From the NCBI GenBank assembly GCA_015680685.1, contig MNCI01010775.1, forward strand, positions 253,990 to 317,989: 64,000 bases of DNA, written 5' to 3'. The notes beneath the pieces are model-generated. The model saw nothing but the letters and a program-made list of their open reading frames with translations. It had not been told where the DNA came from and ran no database searches. Position numbers and translations under genes: made by a program. Positions 1 to 10,445 of this stretch are shown here, piece after piece (within the stretch, counting starts at the first letter, position 1; each line of letters begins with the position of its first letter). Origin of the DNA: Gnetum montanum (Eukaryota; Streptophyta; Gnetopsida; Gnetales; Gnetaceae).

Positions 1-260
1 AAATAATCTTTTATAATTGATCACCAAGAAAGAACCCCTTGCTACTTGAATGCATTACTATTTCCCTATGCCAAGGTAGAAATTTATCACTAATGTCTTG
101 CACTAGACTAGAGTAATGCAAGTACTTTTCAAGGATCTACCCTACCTTAGAATCCAAACTAGATTGACCCCATCCTAAACTCAAAAAATTTAGTAAGTTA
201 TGCAGAAAATATTCTTAGTATATTAGTATAGTAATATACTAAGAATCACTCAGTTAATCA
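1..260. other. Unassigned AT-rich flank before the family-A LTR
   Basis: I recognise no coding sequence here. The last bases (about 251-266) contain TAATCATGGGG, which resembles the polypurine tract AGTCATGGGGG in front of the family-B LTRs. This stretch may therefore be the 3' internal end of an Athila-like element whose body lies to the left of the window. That reading is inference. Confidence 0.35.
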
Positions 261-1397
261 TGGGGCAACCCTAATTATGATGTAGGATTCACTTTGTGCC
301 TTATCCCATAGGGAAATACTTAGAAATACTATATTTTATGTAAAATTTCATGGTTTCCTAGATTAAGTTATGGTCAAGAGTGGCATGAGGAATACCTAAA
401 TAGTTATTCTAGTAGCGCAGTCACCACTTAGTACATGATCAATCTATTGGGAATGATATATGGACTCATCTAGTTGTGGATTGGATTGGGAGTCCTAGAT
501 ATAGGCTACCCTATTTGGAATCTAGTACATGACATGTTCTAGTAGATCTAAGATTCTTTGACCCTTTCTTTACTTCAAACTCTTTCGCATGTGTAGTAGT
601 GTTTAAGACACTATAAAGGCCACCAAATTGTGTGTACCTAATATATTGACATTGATGAGTCATGTTTTGCAAGGTTGTGATATTGGGTATTTGTTATTGT
701 CCCTTCAGTGCTATCCTATAAATACCACACTTGGATGCATGGTTGATATATACATAGATAAATAGATAGATTCTAGACATTGATAGATTTTAAGTTTTGT
801 TAGTTTCCAATGCATGCCTGCAGTGTGATGTTAAGTGATTGTACGACATCCTTATTTGAGTGTGATGTACTTGGACATGTTACATGTTTAGCAATAAAGA
901 TCAAGATTCCTTTCATCATTGTAGTATCCACTTATCTTTATTACCAATTTTAATTACTTAAATGCTTACTACTTTCTTTAGTTAATGTTCATCATTTGTT
1001 GCTCTTTATCATTTTCTTCATTAAGTGGAATGAGTATGACTAATTGCAAGCACTTAAGTATAATTACTTGGTAACTCAGTAGTGTCATTGTTTGGTACAC
1101 CCAGTAATGGTACACTTGGTAGACTTTAATTTCCATTATTAATTAGATTGAATAATCAATTTCTTTATTATCATTAGGAGTGGCTTAGGTCCAAACAACA
1201 TCAAGAATCATATGTCTTACTCTGGACTAAACCATATGTGACAAAGCTATCATTAGCCCAAGTGGGAAGATAATGAACTACAATTAAGGTATAATGATCT
1301 AGATGCAAAACTAGTCCCATCCATGGAATTCAGTTGAATGATACGTGAACACTTGTGGTTCATATGGTTGGGCATAGGGGTACCTTGTTGCTCATCA
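261..1397 (+). repeat. Family-A (Athila-like) LTR, plus orientation
   Basis: This stretch matches, in inverted orientation, the sequence at 13806-14965 over about 1.1 kb, so it is a dispersed repeat. LTR features seen are a TATA box (TATAAATA, 717-724), an AATAAA-type signal near 893, and an end reading CTCATCA at 1391-1397, the same terminal form as the family-B LTRs. A degenerate primer site follows at once. The left boundary is uncertain: homology with the inverted copy begins near 264, before the first TGATG at 278, so I place the start at TG 261. Unlike family-B LTRs it lacks the GATATC array before the TATA box. Confidence 0.7.
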
Positions 1398-1398
1398 T

Positions 1399-1417
1399 TA
1401 GCATAGTTGCCAAGGAC
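1399..1417 (+). other. Degenerate primer-binding site of element A
   Basis: The sequence TAGCATAGTTGCCAAGGAC lies two bases after the LTR end. It is a decayed form of the primer site complementary to the 3' end of plant tRNA-Asp (TGGCGCCGTTGCCGGGGA). The differences are mostly G-to-A or C-to-T. It marks the start of the element A internal region, which is interrupted at 1655 by element B1 and resumes at 8944. Confidence 0.5.
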
Positions 1418-1650
1418 GGTGCTAGTAATCTAGATTAGTTATATTATACACAATTGTTATAAATGCATTAAAAATTTATCTTTCAAGAAATATATATATA
1501 TATTAAATCATACACATCATAAACCAACAATAATGTATCTTCCACAAGGAAGCAATAATGCATCATACGCTATGAACATTCATTAGAGAACTAACAAGAT
1601 ATACATTGAAGAAAATTGGAGAGACTGACCTCATGTAGGATTTTCGTATG

Positions 1651-1655
1651 TTCAT
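1651..1655. repeat. Left target-site duplication of element B1 (TTCAT)
   Basis: TTCAT directly precedes the TGATG start of the B1 5' LTR and recurs directly after the B1 3' LTR at 8939-8943. A 5-bp duplication is what Ty3/gypsy integrases leave. It shows that B1 entered as one unit into the internal region of element A. Confidence 0.85.
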
Positions 1656-2536
1656 TGATGGGATGCGATATCGCATGGGTAGCGATATCACATCCCTCAC
1701 GATATCACATACGCGATATCGCGTCTTCCCCTGCGATATTGCATACGCAATATGACGGTCCGCCGCCATATCTATAAATAAGAGGCAGCTCTTCCTTGTT
1801 TGCTCATCCTAGGCTAGAAGTAGGAAAACTCTAGCAGATTGATCACTCCAGAGATAGAATATTTCCATGTGCCTGCAGTAGGAGTCCCCAAAGTGAACAG
1901 ATCTTTATTCGAGAAACATTGTACCTAAAGTAGCACGGCATGAGTACGACTTGATTACGAGCATTTACGGATGTGTACGGCTAATCAAGAAATCAGTTTC
2001 TCATCATGATTAGATTCTCTCACCCTTATCTCCTAGAATGTGGAATGAGTAAGAATTGATTACAAGCATCTAAGGATGTGTACAAATAGTCAAGGAACAA
2101 ATACTCATTGCATTTAGGCTAGTTAAGTACCTCAGTATGACCACTTCGAGCACGTGCGTTACGCGTGGTGATCCCAGTAACGATTAGTGTTTGGTAGCCA
2201 CGATTGCATAGGTTCAGGGTGTGTACGGTAAGTGGGAACGGATGCTGACGCTAGGTAATTTAGACTTAGTCAATTAGTTAGAGTTAGGAATTCGCTTCTC
2301 AACCCTTCACCTCTTTAGCATAGGAGACATAAAACATAAAAGACCATAAAAGTCATATACCTCAGACTTTCTTAACCATACACCGTGACAACTATAAGTA
2401 AGTCTGGGAAGACAACGAATAATTAACCCTAAGTGTTCCAAGAGGTGTGTAGGAACTTAGTCTGTGGAGTTCAACCAGATCGTATGTGCTATGCTCGTTT
2501 CATATGGTTGAGTGTAGGGATACCCACCACCCATCA
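1656..2536 (+). repeat. 5' LTR of B1
   Basis: 881 bp, beginning TGATGGG and ending CCCATCA. Within the first 100 bp are five GATATC/GATATT units (1667, 1684, 1701, 1715, 1735); the first sits in the palindrome ATGCGATATCGCAT. A TATA box, TATAAATA, follows at 1773-1780. Compared with the 3' LTR it lacks about 119 bp, corresponding to 8207-8325, with TAC at both edges, which suggests microhomology deletion after insertion. Confidence 0.9.
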
Positions 2537-2537
2537 T

Positions 2538-2555
2538 TGGCACCATTTCCGGGGA
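2538..2555 (+). other. Primer-binding site of B1 (tRNA-Asp type)
   Basis: TGGCACCATTTCCGGGGA starts one base after the LTR end. It matches the plant tRNA-Asp complement TGGCGCCGTTGCCGGGGA at 15 of 18 positions. Minus-strand DNA synthesis would begin here. Athila-lineage elements commonly use this tRNA. Confidence 0.8.
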
Positions 2556-2684
2556 CTAAGTGTTTGTGCGCCGAATAGAACATAAAGGATATCTCTCAGA
2601 TCATTGGGAGCCTTAACGAACCTTTGAGTTAATTAATTAAATAAGAATTTATATAGTGATGAAATAGCACACCGATAAATCAAA

Positions 2685-5105
2685 ATTTATTCTTCTCACA
2701 AAAGTAACTCACCACCTAGGACTAATACTAGAGATAGTCGGCAACATAAAACACATAGCCAAAATTAGCCAAGTCCTAAAGGATACTGGAAAGTCTATAC
2801 TCATCCTGATGAGTATATTCCAGACTTTACCTTTATCCTCCATCAAGACAAATAGCTGCGGTGGAGAGATTTACAAGGTAACATTGTGTTACCCCCAGAT
2901 CGATCAGTTCCTAACATGCTCTTCTGTGCTTTGGCATAGATAGGCATGACAGAATTATTTACTGAATACGTTGCGGAAGACTTTGATATGAGGGATTATC
3001 ATCCCACAGATACACAATGTATTAGGAACTTAAGGCAGGAGAGTCAACATACACTTTTGAAGGGAAAATACCCACACATCCTTAGCGAAAGAGGAGATGA
3101 GGAACCCCTTATAACGGGTTCTCTAACAAATGATGTTCCCCCTCCTAACGACGGTGAGGAGGTTAGGTGTCAGAACCTATGATCAACGATACATAACACT
3201 GGTTCTGATCCTTGTGAACACCAACTATTCACAGAGGGAACAACAACTCATACTAAGGATGGGTACTTAGATCGTCATCACGATCAGGGCCAAAGCAGTC
3301 GAAGAGAATGCAAGAAACATCATCATGAAGATGGTTCCCCTTCCTCTTCCCCTTCATCTCACCACTCACCCTCTCCTTCCACATCTGGGCACAGCCACCA
3401 TGAACATAATGGTGAGGATAGGGGTAGAAAAAATGAAAGACCTCGATGCGAAATTCAAGAGAGAGGACAAGGGAAAGGACATAGGGAGAGTAGGGAACAA
3501 CGAAGAAATCACAGGCATCATGAAAGAGATGATCATGATGAGCCCCTAATCACAATCCAAAGTATTCTTGACATAACGGAGGCTATTAGGATTCCAACAA
3601 GGCATCAAAAGGATAGTCGGATCAAGCGTTTAGACATGAACAACATTCCATGTTTTGAAGGGGGATACAAAATAGATCCACAACATCATTTATAGGCATT
3701 CCACGATGCCTGCACCTTGCAAGATATAGAAAATGAGTGGAAAAAACTTAAGTTGTTTCCTAGGACACTCACTAAAGAAGCAGAGAGTTGGTACTAGTCC
3801 TTAGAACTGGAAACCATCAGGAGGTGGAGTACGATGCTAGAACTCTTCAATGATAAATATCAGATGTACTCCAGAGTGTCTAATTTGCGTAAGCAGATCC
3901 AAGGATGGAAGCAAGATACTTATGAACCATTAGATGCTACCATGGCCCACTACTACACATTATTACATCGTTGCCCGGGCCATGGATATGCTCAGAGGGA
4001 TCAAATTCTCCACATCGTGGAAGGGCTTAGGCATGAAACTAGAAGAACCCTTGGGACTTATGCCCAAGGGAAACTATCACAACTTAGAGCCCATGAAGTA
4101 CATCAATTGTTGGAACAAGTAGCAAGAGAAGAAGGTGAGCTATGCAAGAGGGAAAGTGCTGAATAATACAACCACGATCCCTCCCTTCAAAAGAAGGGAG
4201 TGAAATTTTGTGATGAGGAGGATGAGTCATCACTCAAAGAGTTGGTGAACCAGAAAATCTTGCCGATCCAAAAAATAACAACCGAAGTATCAGCTAAGGT
4301 GGACCAAATCTGGGATTATTTAGACTCTAGACTTGAAAGTGTCTTGAAAATAGTAGAAGAGTCTAAGGAAGAATGAAGTAGTGACAAAGGTAAGACAAAG
4401 TGGAGAGATTCAGGCCCTGCACATAACAAGGGTAAGGGAAAAATCACTATCTTCGATGAAGTTGTGGATTCTGACATAGACGATGATGGTGGATGTGAGA
4501 TCTATCACTATGACCATCCTAAGGGATGTTGTCCAATTATCTCACATCTACAGGAGTCTGGGGTGTATGCACTAAATCCAAGACTCAACCAACGACAAAC
4601 ACCCCAAAGGTTACCTTATCCACAAGGTAACCCAAGGCAGTTCCACCAACCACTAATGTATTATCCAAGTGGAACTCCACCACAACCAATCGGACAACAT
4701 CAGTAGTGGCAAAACCCATAGTCATGGGGGATGCCACCACTAACACAATAGTACCCTTACCAGCAGCCTGACCCATATGTAGATTATGTGCAGTAACCAA
4801 GTTCTCCAAGTGAATCTATGAGTCACACAACTCCCCAACGTCACTACCAAGTTCGGGAGTACTTTAGGAGAACTCCTTCTCATCTGGGAGACATTCCACA
4901 TCCATCCCATCCTCCAACTCCATTCGTAACTTTTCCACCTGTAGTTCCCATAAAACCTATTCCAATAATGCAAGGGGAACTCCCTACTCAACTGCAACAA
5001 CGTAATGCTATGAGAGCTGTAAATATTCAACCTGGTGCTGGTTCTGACAACTATAAAAAGAGAAGGTCTTTATTTAGAACCAGAAGCCTAGACAAACTCT
5101 CGTAA
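2685..5105 (+). pseudogene. gag: gag of B1, one frame broken by stops
   Basis: This is the structural capsid-nucleocapsid protein of an Athila-like element. One frame runs from 2685 to 5105 without a visible frameshift. The start codon, read from the B3 copy, is ATT here. The core at about 3640-4160 shows the Ty3/gypsy capsid pattern (MNNIPCFEGGY, FHDACTLQDIENEWKKLKLF, RRWSTMLELFNDKYQMYSRV). A CX2CX3HX4C knuckle lies near 4494-4532, with the second Cys changed to Tyr. Proline/glutamine-rich sequence follows. In-frame TAGs at 2937, 3693 and 3795 are CAG in the B3 copy; others occur near 2853 and 4705-4721. Protease continues in the same frame. Confidence 0.85.
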
Positions 5106-5180
5106 CAATAAGCGATTGACCTGATGTACATGCCTCCATCATCTAACACTTCAGATCACCCTTCAGTCCAATAACAGAGT

Positions 5181-5828
5181 ATGCATACGGTTATGTTAAC
5201 ACATACCGTAATTGATTGGATCAAGGTAGGCCATCTTCCTAGGAAACTATTTGACCTTGGGAGCCCCTTAATCTATTTACAAATAACCAGGAGGAAACCA
5301 CATAGAGCTATTTTTGACTTAGGTTCCAGAGTCAACTTAATTTCACGAGAAATGTATCAAGCCTGGAACTTGTCCCAGCTTAAGAAGAGCAACATCCAAC
5401 TAGAGTTGGCTGACTAGTCCATCACCATTCCCTTGGGATTGGTGGAGAACATAGTTACCACTATGTATGGTTGGTCATACCCAGCCGATTTCCTAGTGAT
5501 TGAAATTAACAACAACGAAGGGGGCTTCCTAATTATAATCAGAGGACCATGGCTAAGTACCGTAGATGCTTACCTAGGGATCTACGATCTTTCCTTGAAA
5601 ACATCTAAGATAAACCTTTATGGAAAGATCAAGAAGAAGAAAGTTCCATGCATCACATACACTGACTCAGAGGGTGATGACATGGAAGAATGTTCAGCAT
5701 TATTTCCATGTGATCGGTGTGCCCAAGAAATACAACTTCAAAGGTGCCTATATGTAGCAACCACACCAATAGTAGACACCCCGTGGTTGATAGCTACTAG
5801 AAAGATCAAATTAATATGCATGGAATGA
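5181..5828 (+). pseudogene. Retropepsin-like protease of B1, inactive
   Basis: This is the aspartic protease that would cut the Gag precursor. It lies in the gag frame. The active-site region near 5311-5345 reads FDLGSRVNLISREMYQAW, so the Asp-Thr/Ser-Gly triad is Asp-Leu-Gly; copy B3 keeps DSGS. The second conserved block, GPWLSTVDAYLGIYDLSL near 5548-5597, resembles the ILGRPFL-like block of plant gypsy proteases. A TAG at 5415 interrupts the frame where B3 has CAG (LADQSITIP). The frame loses similarity to pol near 5950, where RT should begin. Confidence 0.8.
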
Positions 5829-7892
5829 ATTGAGGAAACTCATGCTAACAACCAAGGCATAAACACATTGGAATATGAGCATTACCAACTTTCACCCCTC
5901 AACCTAAGAACATCAGCAGGGAGAAGTTGGGCACTTTTAAGAAATTCAAATAAATGCTTATTATTTCAAATCTCTCCCTTTCCATTTAGTCATGGGGGAG
6001 ATGGCCACCTATGCTAATCATTGGAGGCCCTCAGTTCTTTTTAATTTTTTTTACAAGTTTTTGTCTTACAAATTTTTGTTTTACAAATTTCTTTAAATTT
6101 TCTTGTTTTTATTTTACAACATCATTATACTTTTCCATTTGTGTGTGTGTGTGTGTCATCCACCATGTAAGTTCATCACGTAATAAGTATTCTTCACGAT
6201 GGTATGAACTATTTTTCCATTGGTTGCTAATGTTGGTTTTTACCTTAAAGTTATGATGTTGATATTAAGGTATGTTCTTCTAATATGGTAGGCAATGAGT
6301 TCACTTCATCCATCCGTCCACCAAAGTCTATGGTCTCTCTTGGCTTGGAAATGTAAAGTCCCTTTCTAATAAGAACTTTAACAAATTGGTGACTGGGTAT
6401 CTCTTAAACCAAGGAAGAACTCAAGGATCGAAAAGGATGTAACTTCAAAGGAACTTGATGCATTTGTGTTGGCCATTCTCTTGGGTGCTTGGATGTTTTC
6501 TTCTTGAGTTTTCTTACCATTCCGATGTTACCCAATCATCAGGAAGCTAAGCCAATAAAAATAAGAAGTCATTGCATGGTGTGGTTCTCACGCATAAAAA
6601 CACAAAGCATAAAAAGAAAAAAAGAAAAAAAAATAAAAGAAAAAAAGAAAAAAAGTGAGAATTCAAAGCACACCCCTTAGACAAAATAATCCCTTGGGCT
6701 AGAAGCACTGGTTATGGAACCAAAGTGTTCCCTCTAACTAAGGCCCTTCTCACTTCCCATTCTCTCCTTCATTCGTCGAAATGGTGGTGGCTCTTGGAGG
6801 AAGAATTCTTGTTACTCATGTGAATGGTTTGGCCAAATGCATTGATGCAAAGTCACTATATGTGGTTGGTTTGAGGCTAGAGTTGAAATGAGATTTGCCA
6901 AGTCACATTAATCATAAAACACACAAGGGGATGTACACCACCTTGTCCTTGGGATTCCATTCCATTCTCTTCTCTCCACCCTTCTTCCCATTATTCACCT
7001 CATTGCCAGTTGTATCATTAGTATATATTTTGGTAGATGCATTATTTTCTTTTTGGTAAATTCTTACGGTTAAGACTTTCACTCTTGTTTTAAAATACAT
7101 TCCTAGAGCCTAAAAACTCTTTGAATGTGGGTTTGTCAGGGCATTAAGGGCATGAGCCTACTTTGGGGAGGACCCATTGACATTCTTATTTGGTGCTCCA
7201 TTTAGTTTCTTTCCTTTAACATTTTGCAATTTATTTTATGTGTTCATTCCCATCTTGACATCCATTTTATCGATGTCCTAGTTGTCTCTTTTTCTTCCTC
7301 TTTCTTGTTCTTATTCTTTTTCCATTCTATTACTACTGGAGGTTTGCAATTAGTCATGGGGGTACGGGGCCCAATTTTTTTGATTTTCTTCTAACCCCTA
7401 CACCTTCGGTAGTCATCATTATTATATCTCCAAATCTGCAATCAGCCATACCAAAACTCAACCAATGGACTTACACTAAAGCAAGGTATAAAATATATGA
7501 TAATTCATTTACCCTTGCTAATACAAGACCGTGTTGTGTGTGCAGATGGCAACCATACAACAATGGAGTGGATCTGGAGCAACACTTGGAATGGAGCAGT
7601 GCTGAAGTAGTGATGCAAGGAGCAAGATTGATGGTGCGCTTATGGAGGGACAACAAAAGGTGCAATCTTGGCGTTGGAAGAAACAACTCTCTTCTCTTTT
7701 CTCTTTTCTCTCAGCTGCCCAATGAGGCCTAATCTCAATGTAATAAGGTGTTCACCCTTGTTGTCATGAACACCAGTTGTTTTGTCTTGTAATGATGATC
7801 CATTTACATGTCATCCCATTAGTTTCCATTTGAGTCAATAATCCCATACCTACATGATATTATTGTAAGAAACTCAAGGATGAGTTTTCATT
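5829..7892 (+). other. Non-coding 3' region of B1
   Basis: About 2 kb between the protease remnant and the polypurine tract. It matches 51260-53215 of copy B3 (inverted) and 11160-12490 of B2, so it is a conserved part of the element. It contains a (GT)n run at 6140-6156, an A-rich purine run at about 6605-6655, and polypurine-like TAGTCATGGGGG at 5987-5998 and 7351-7362. Small ORFs are not shared among copies and I do not call them. Athila elements often carry a long 3' region that can hold an env-like ORF; I see no such ORF. Confidence 0.7.
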
Positions 7893-7904
7893 TAGTCATG
7901 GGGG
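7893..7904 (+). other. Polypurine tract of B1
   Basis: TAGTCATGGGGG ends two bases before the 3' LTR start at 7907. It is the expected plus-strand priming site. The equivalents are CAGTCATGGGGG at 12487-12498 (B2) and 51246-51257 (B3, minus strand). The same 12-mer occurs at three other places in B1. Confidence 0.8.
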
Positions 7905-7906
7905 CA

Positions 7907-8938
7907 TGATGGGACATGATATCGCATGGGCCACGATATCACATACGCGATATCGCATCCGCCATGATATTGCATCCCTCGTGATATCGCGTATGGGATA
8001 TCCTGTCTTCCCTTGCTATATCGCATACACGATATCGCGGTCCGCTGCCATATCTATAAATAAGATGTGGCTCTCCCTTGTTTGCTCATCCTAGGCTAGA
8101 AGTATGGAAACTCTAGCAGATTGATCACTCCAGAGATAGAATATTTCCATGTGCCCGCAATAGGAGTCCCCAAAGTGAATAGATATTTATTCGAGCAACA
8201 TTGTACTTGAATGCATGTTGTGTACGACAAAAAAGATGAGCTTCATGGATAAACCTTGCAGTGCATGGAATAGGATTTATTACTTGATATTTCTTACCTG
8301 TCATTTATTACTTATTATTTATTACCCTAAATTAGCACGGCATGAGTACGACTTGATTACGAGCATTTACGGATGTGTACGACTAATCAAGGAATCGGCT
8401 GCTCATCGCGATTAGATTCTCTCATCCTTATTTCCTAGAATGTGAAATGAGTACGACTTGATTACGAGCATCTAAGGATGTGTACAGATAGTCAAGGAAT
8501 GGATGCTCATTGCATTTAGGCTAGTTAAGTGCCTTAGTACGACCACTTTGAGCATATGCATTACGCATGGTGATCCCAGTAACGATTAGCGTTTGGTAGC
8601 CACGATTGCATAGGTTTAGGATGTGTACGGTAAGTGGGAACGAATGTTGACACTAGGTAATTTAGACTTAGTCGAGTAGTTAGAGTTAGGAATTAGCTTC
8701 TTAACCCTTCACCGCTTTAGCATAGGAGACATAAAACATAAAAGACCATAAAAATCATATACCTCAGACTTGCTTAACCATACACCGTGACAACTACAAT
8801 TAAGTCTGGGAAGATAACAAATAATTAACCCTAAGTGTTCCAATAGGCGTGTAGGAACTTAGTCTGCGAAGTTTGACCAGATCATATGTGCTATGCTCGT
8901 TTTGTATGGTTGAGTGTAGGGATACCCGCCACTGATCA
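7907..8938 (+). repeat. 3' LTR of B1
   Basis: 1,032 bp, TGATGGG to ACTGATCA. It carries about eight GATATC-like units between 7917 and 8040, the largest array in the window, then TATAAATA at 8055-8062. It retains the roughly 119 bp missing from the 5' LTR. The two LTRs also differ by many single substitutions, so the insertion is old. Confidence 0.9.
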
Positions 8939-8943
8939 TTCAT
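8939..8943. repeat. Right target-site duplication of B1 (TTCAT)
   Basis: A perfect match to 1651-1655. Element A sequence resumes from this point. Confidence 0.85.
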
Positions 8944-10433
8944 GAACACCCTAACTACACTCAAGGACTACATTCACCTAAGGGAAATAATTTTAGAGAA
9001 GATGAAGGAAGTTCTAGATTAGGGGAGGCCTCAAGGCCTAGGACCTCCTCAAAACCTAGAACAGATTAATCAAAGGACCATGGGAAACACCATAGAAGCC
9101 ATGGCAAGCCTCCCAGTCCTTTATCTTCCTCTTCCTCTTCAATGTCTAGTTCTAACGAAGATGAACATAGGTATAGAGACAAAGCTCCACCATTGGATCA
9201 AAATAAAAATAGAAATTGAAACCATGAGAAAAATCAAAGACATCAAAATGAAGATAGATAAGATCATCACAATTAGACAAATAGAATTAGAAATGTTTAT
9301 CACAACATGTCTAATGATGATGAACCCTTGTTAGCCACTAAGAGCATGTTGTAGATCACAGAGGTAGTTAAAATACCCCACAGGCATCATAGGGAAAGTC
9401 ACATAAAAAGGATTGATATGAATAATATTCCTAAATTTTTGGGATGCTATGATTCTAATCCACAACATCATTTACAAGCCTTCCACGATGCTTGTGTCTT
9501 AGAAAATATTAAAAGTGAATGGAAAAAGCTTAAGCTCTTTCCTATGATAGTAATACGTAAAGCCAAAGTGTGGTACAGATCATTGAAACCAAATTCAATC
9601 CATTGGTGGTCCACAATGATGGAACTTTTCAATCAGAAATACAAAACCTATGCAAGGGTGTCCAACCTAAGGAAACAAATCCAAGGATGGAAACAAGAAC
9701 AACATGAACCTTTGGATATGGCCCTAGATAAGTATTATTCTCTACTAAATAGATGCCCAGGCCATGGTTTCTCTTAAGAAGGGAAACTTTTCCACATCAT
9801 AGATGGGCTTCATAGTCAAACAAGAAGGACCCTTGGGGTGTATGCTCAAGGTCAATTATATGGGCTATATAAACACATTAGATTCAAGAGCTAATCGAAT
9901 GTGTGGCAAAAGAAGAAGGAGATCTATTTAAATGAAAGAATGTTGAGAAATCTCACTTAGACCCAACTCTTCAAAAGAATAAGGTCCACATCTATGATAA
10001 GAAAAAAGAGGCAACTCTTGATAAGGTGATTTTGCAACAAACCTTGTCAATAAAAAAGTCTATCAATGAACATGAAGAAAGGTTTGATAAGATCTTAGAA
10101 TGGATAAATAAGAAAGTTACAACTTATGTAGAAACTGTAGAGAATAGAGTAACACAAAATGAATTAAATGATCACAATAAAATGAGGAAAAAGAACCAAG
10201 AAATAGCTAGGAATACTTATCAGAAAATATGAAAAATGGCTAAAGAAGAAGAGGCTATAGACTCAACCACAGAAGAAGATGATGGATGTGACATCTGCAT
10301 ATATGATCATCCAAAAGGTTATTACCTAGTCATGTTACATCTACATGAGTATTGGGCTTTTTCATTGAATCCCAAGTTTGTGAAAAAGAAAATGCCTAGT
10401 AAATTATCTTTCTCACAAGGTGATGAATCATGA
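8944..10433 (+). pseudogene. gag: gag remnant of element A (Athila-like)
   Basis: The sequence after the B1 target duplication continues element A. The readable capsid core at 9418-9777 begins MNNIPKFLGCYDSNPQHHLQ and keeps the WWSTMMELFNQKYKTYARV and NLRKQIQGWKQ blocks shared with B1 and B3. A stop at 9775 (TAA) falls where CAA is plausible. A frameshift occurs near 9870. A charged, coiled-coil-like part lies at 10026-10232 and the knuckle CDICIYDHPKGYY near 10286-10324; here the second Cys is kept and the last is Tyr. Homology stops at 10433, 13 bp before an LTR-like sequence, so protease and pol are absent. Confidence 0.8.
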
Positions 10434-10445
10434 TTCATTAGGCTC

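Larger units (their letters stand above)
1656..8938 (+). mobile_element. Athila-like LTR retrotransposon B1, lacking RT-RH-integrase
   Basis: This complete insertion runs from TGATG to a CA end and is flanked by TTCAT on both sides. Order: 5' LTR 1656-2536, tRNA-Asp-type primer site, gag, protease, a 1.9-kb non-coding 3' region, polypurine tract, 3' LTR 7907-8938. Against the related copy at 50511-60324, the segment from just after protease to the end of integrase (about 2.9 kb) is missing. The join lies near 5953-5966, where both copies resume matching at TCTCTCCCTTTCC. It cannot replicate without reverse transcriptase and integrase supplied in trans. Athila assignment rests on the tRNA-Asp primer site, the long 3' region and the RT of the sister copy. 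Confidence 0.9.

Noticed and set aside
3325-3549. ORF in a second frame within B1 gag
   Set aside because: It is a shadow of the Ser/His-rich gag linker. A similar shadow exists in B3 at 58488-58928 because the underlying DNA is conserved in the true frame.
6011-6256. Phe-rich ORF after the B1 protease as an env-like membrane protein
   Set aside because: It is T-rich low-complexity sequence with a GT microsatellite, and the matching region of B3 does not keep the same protein on the equivalent strand.
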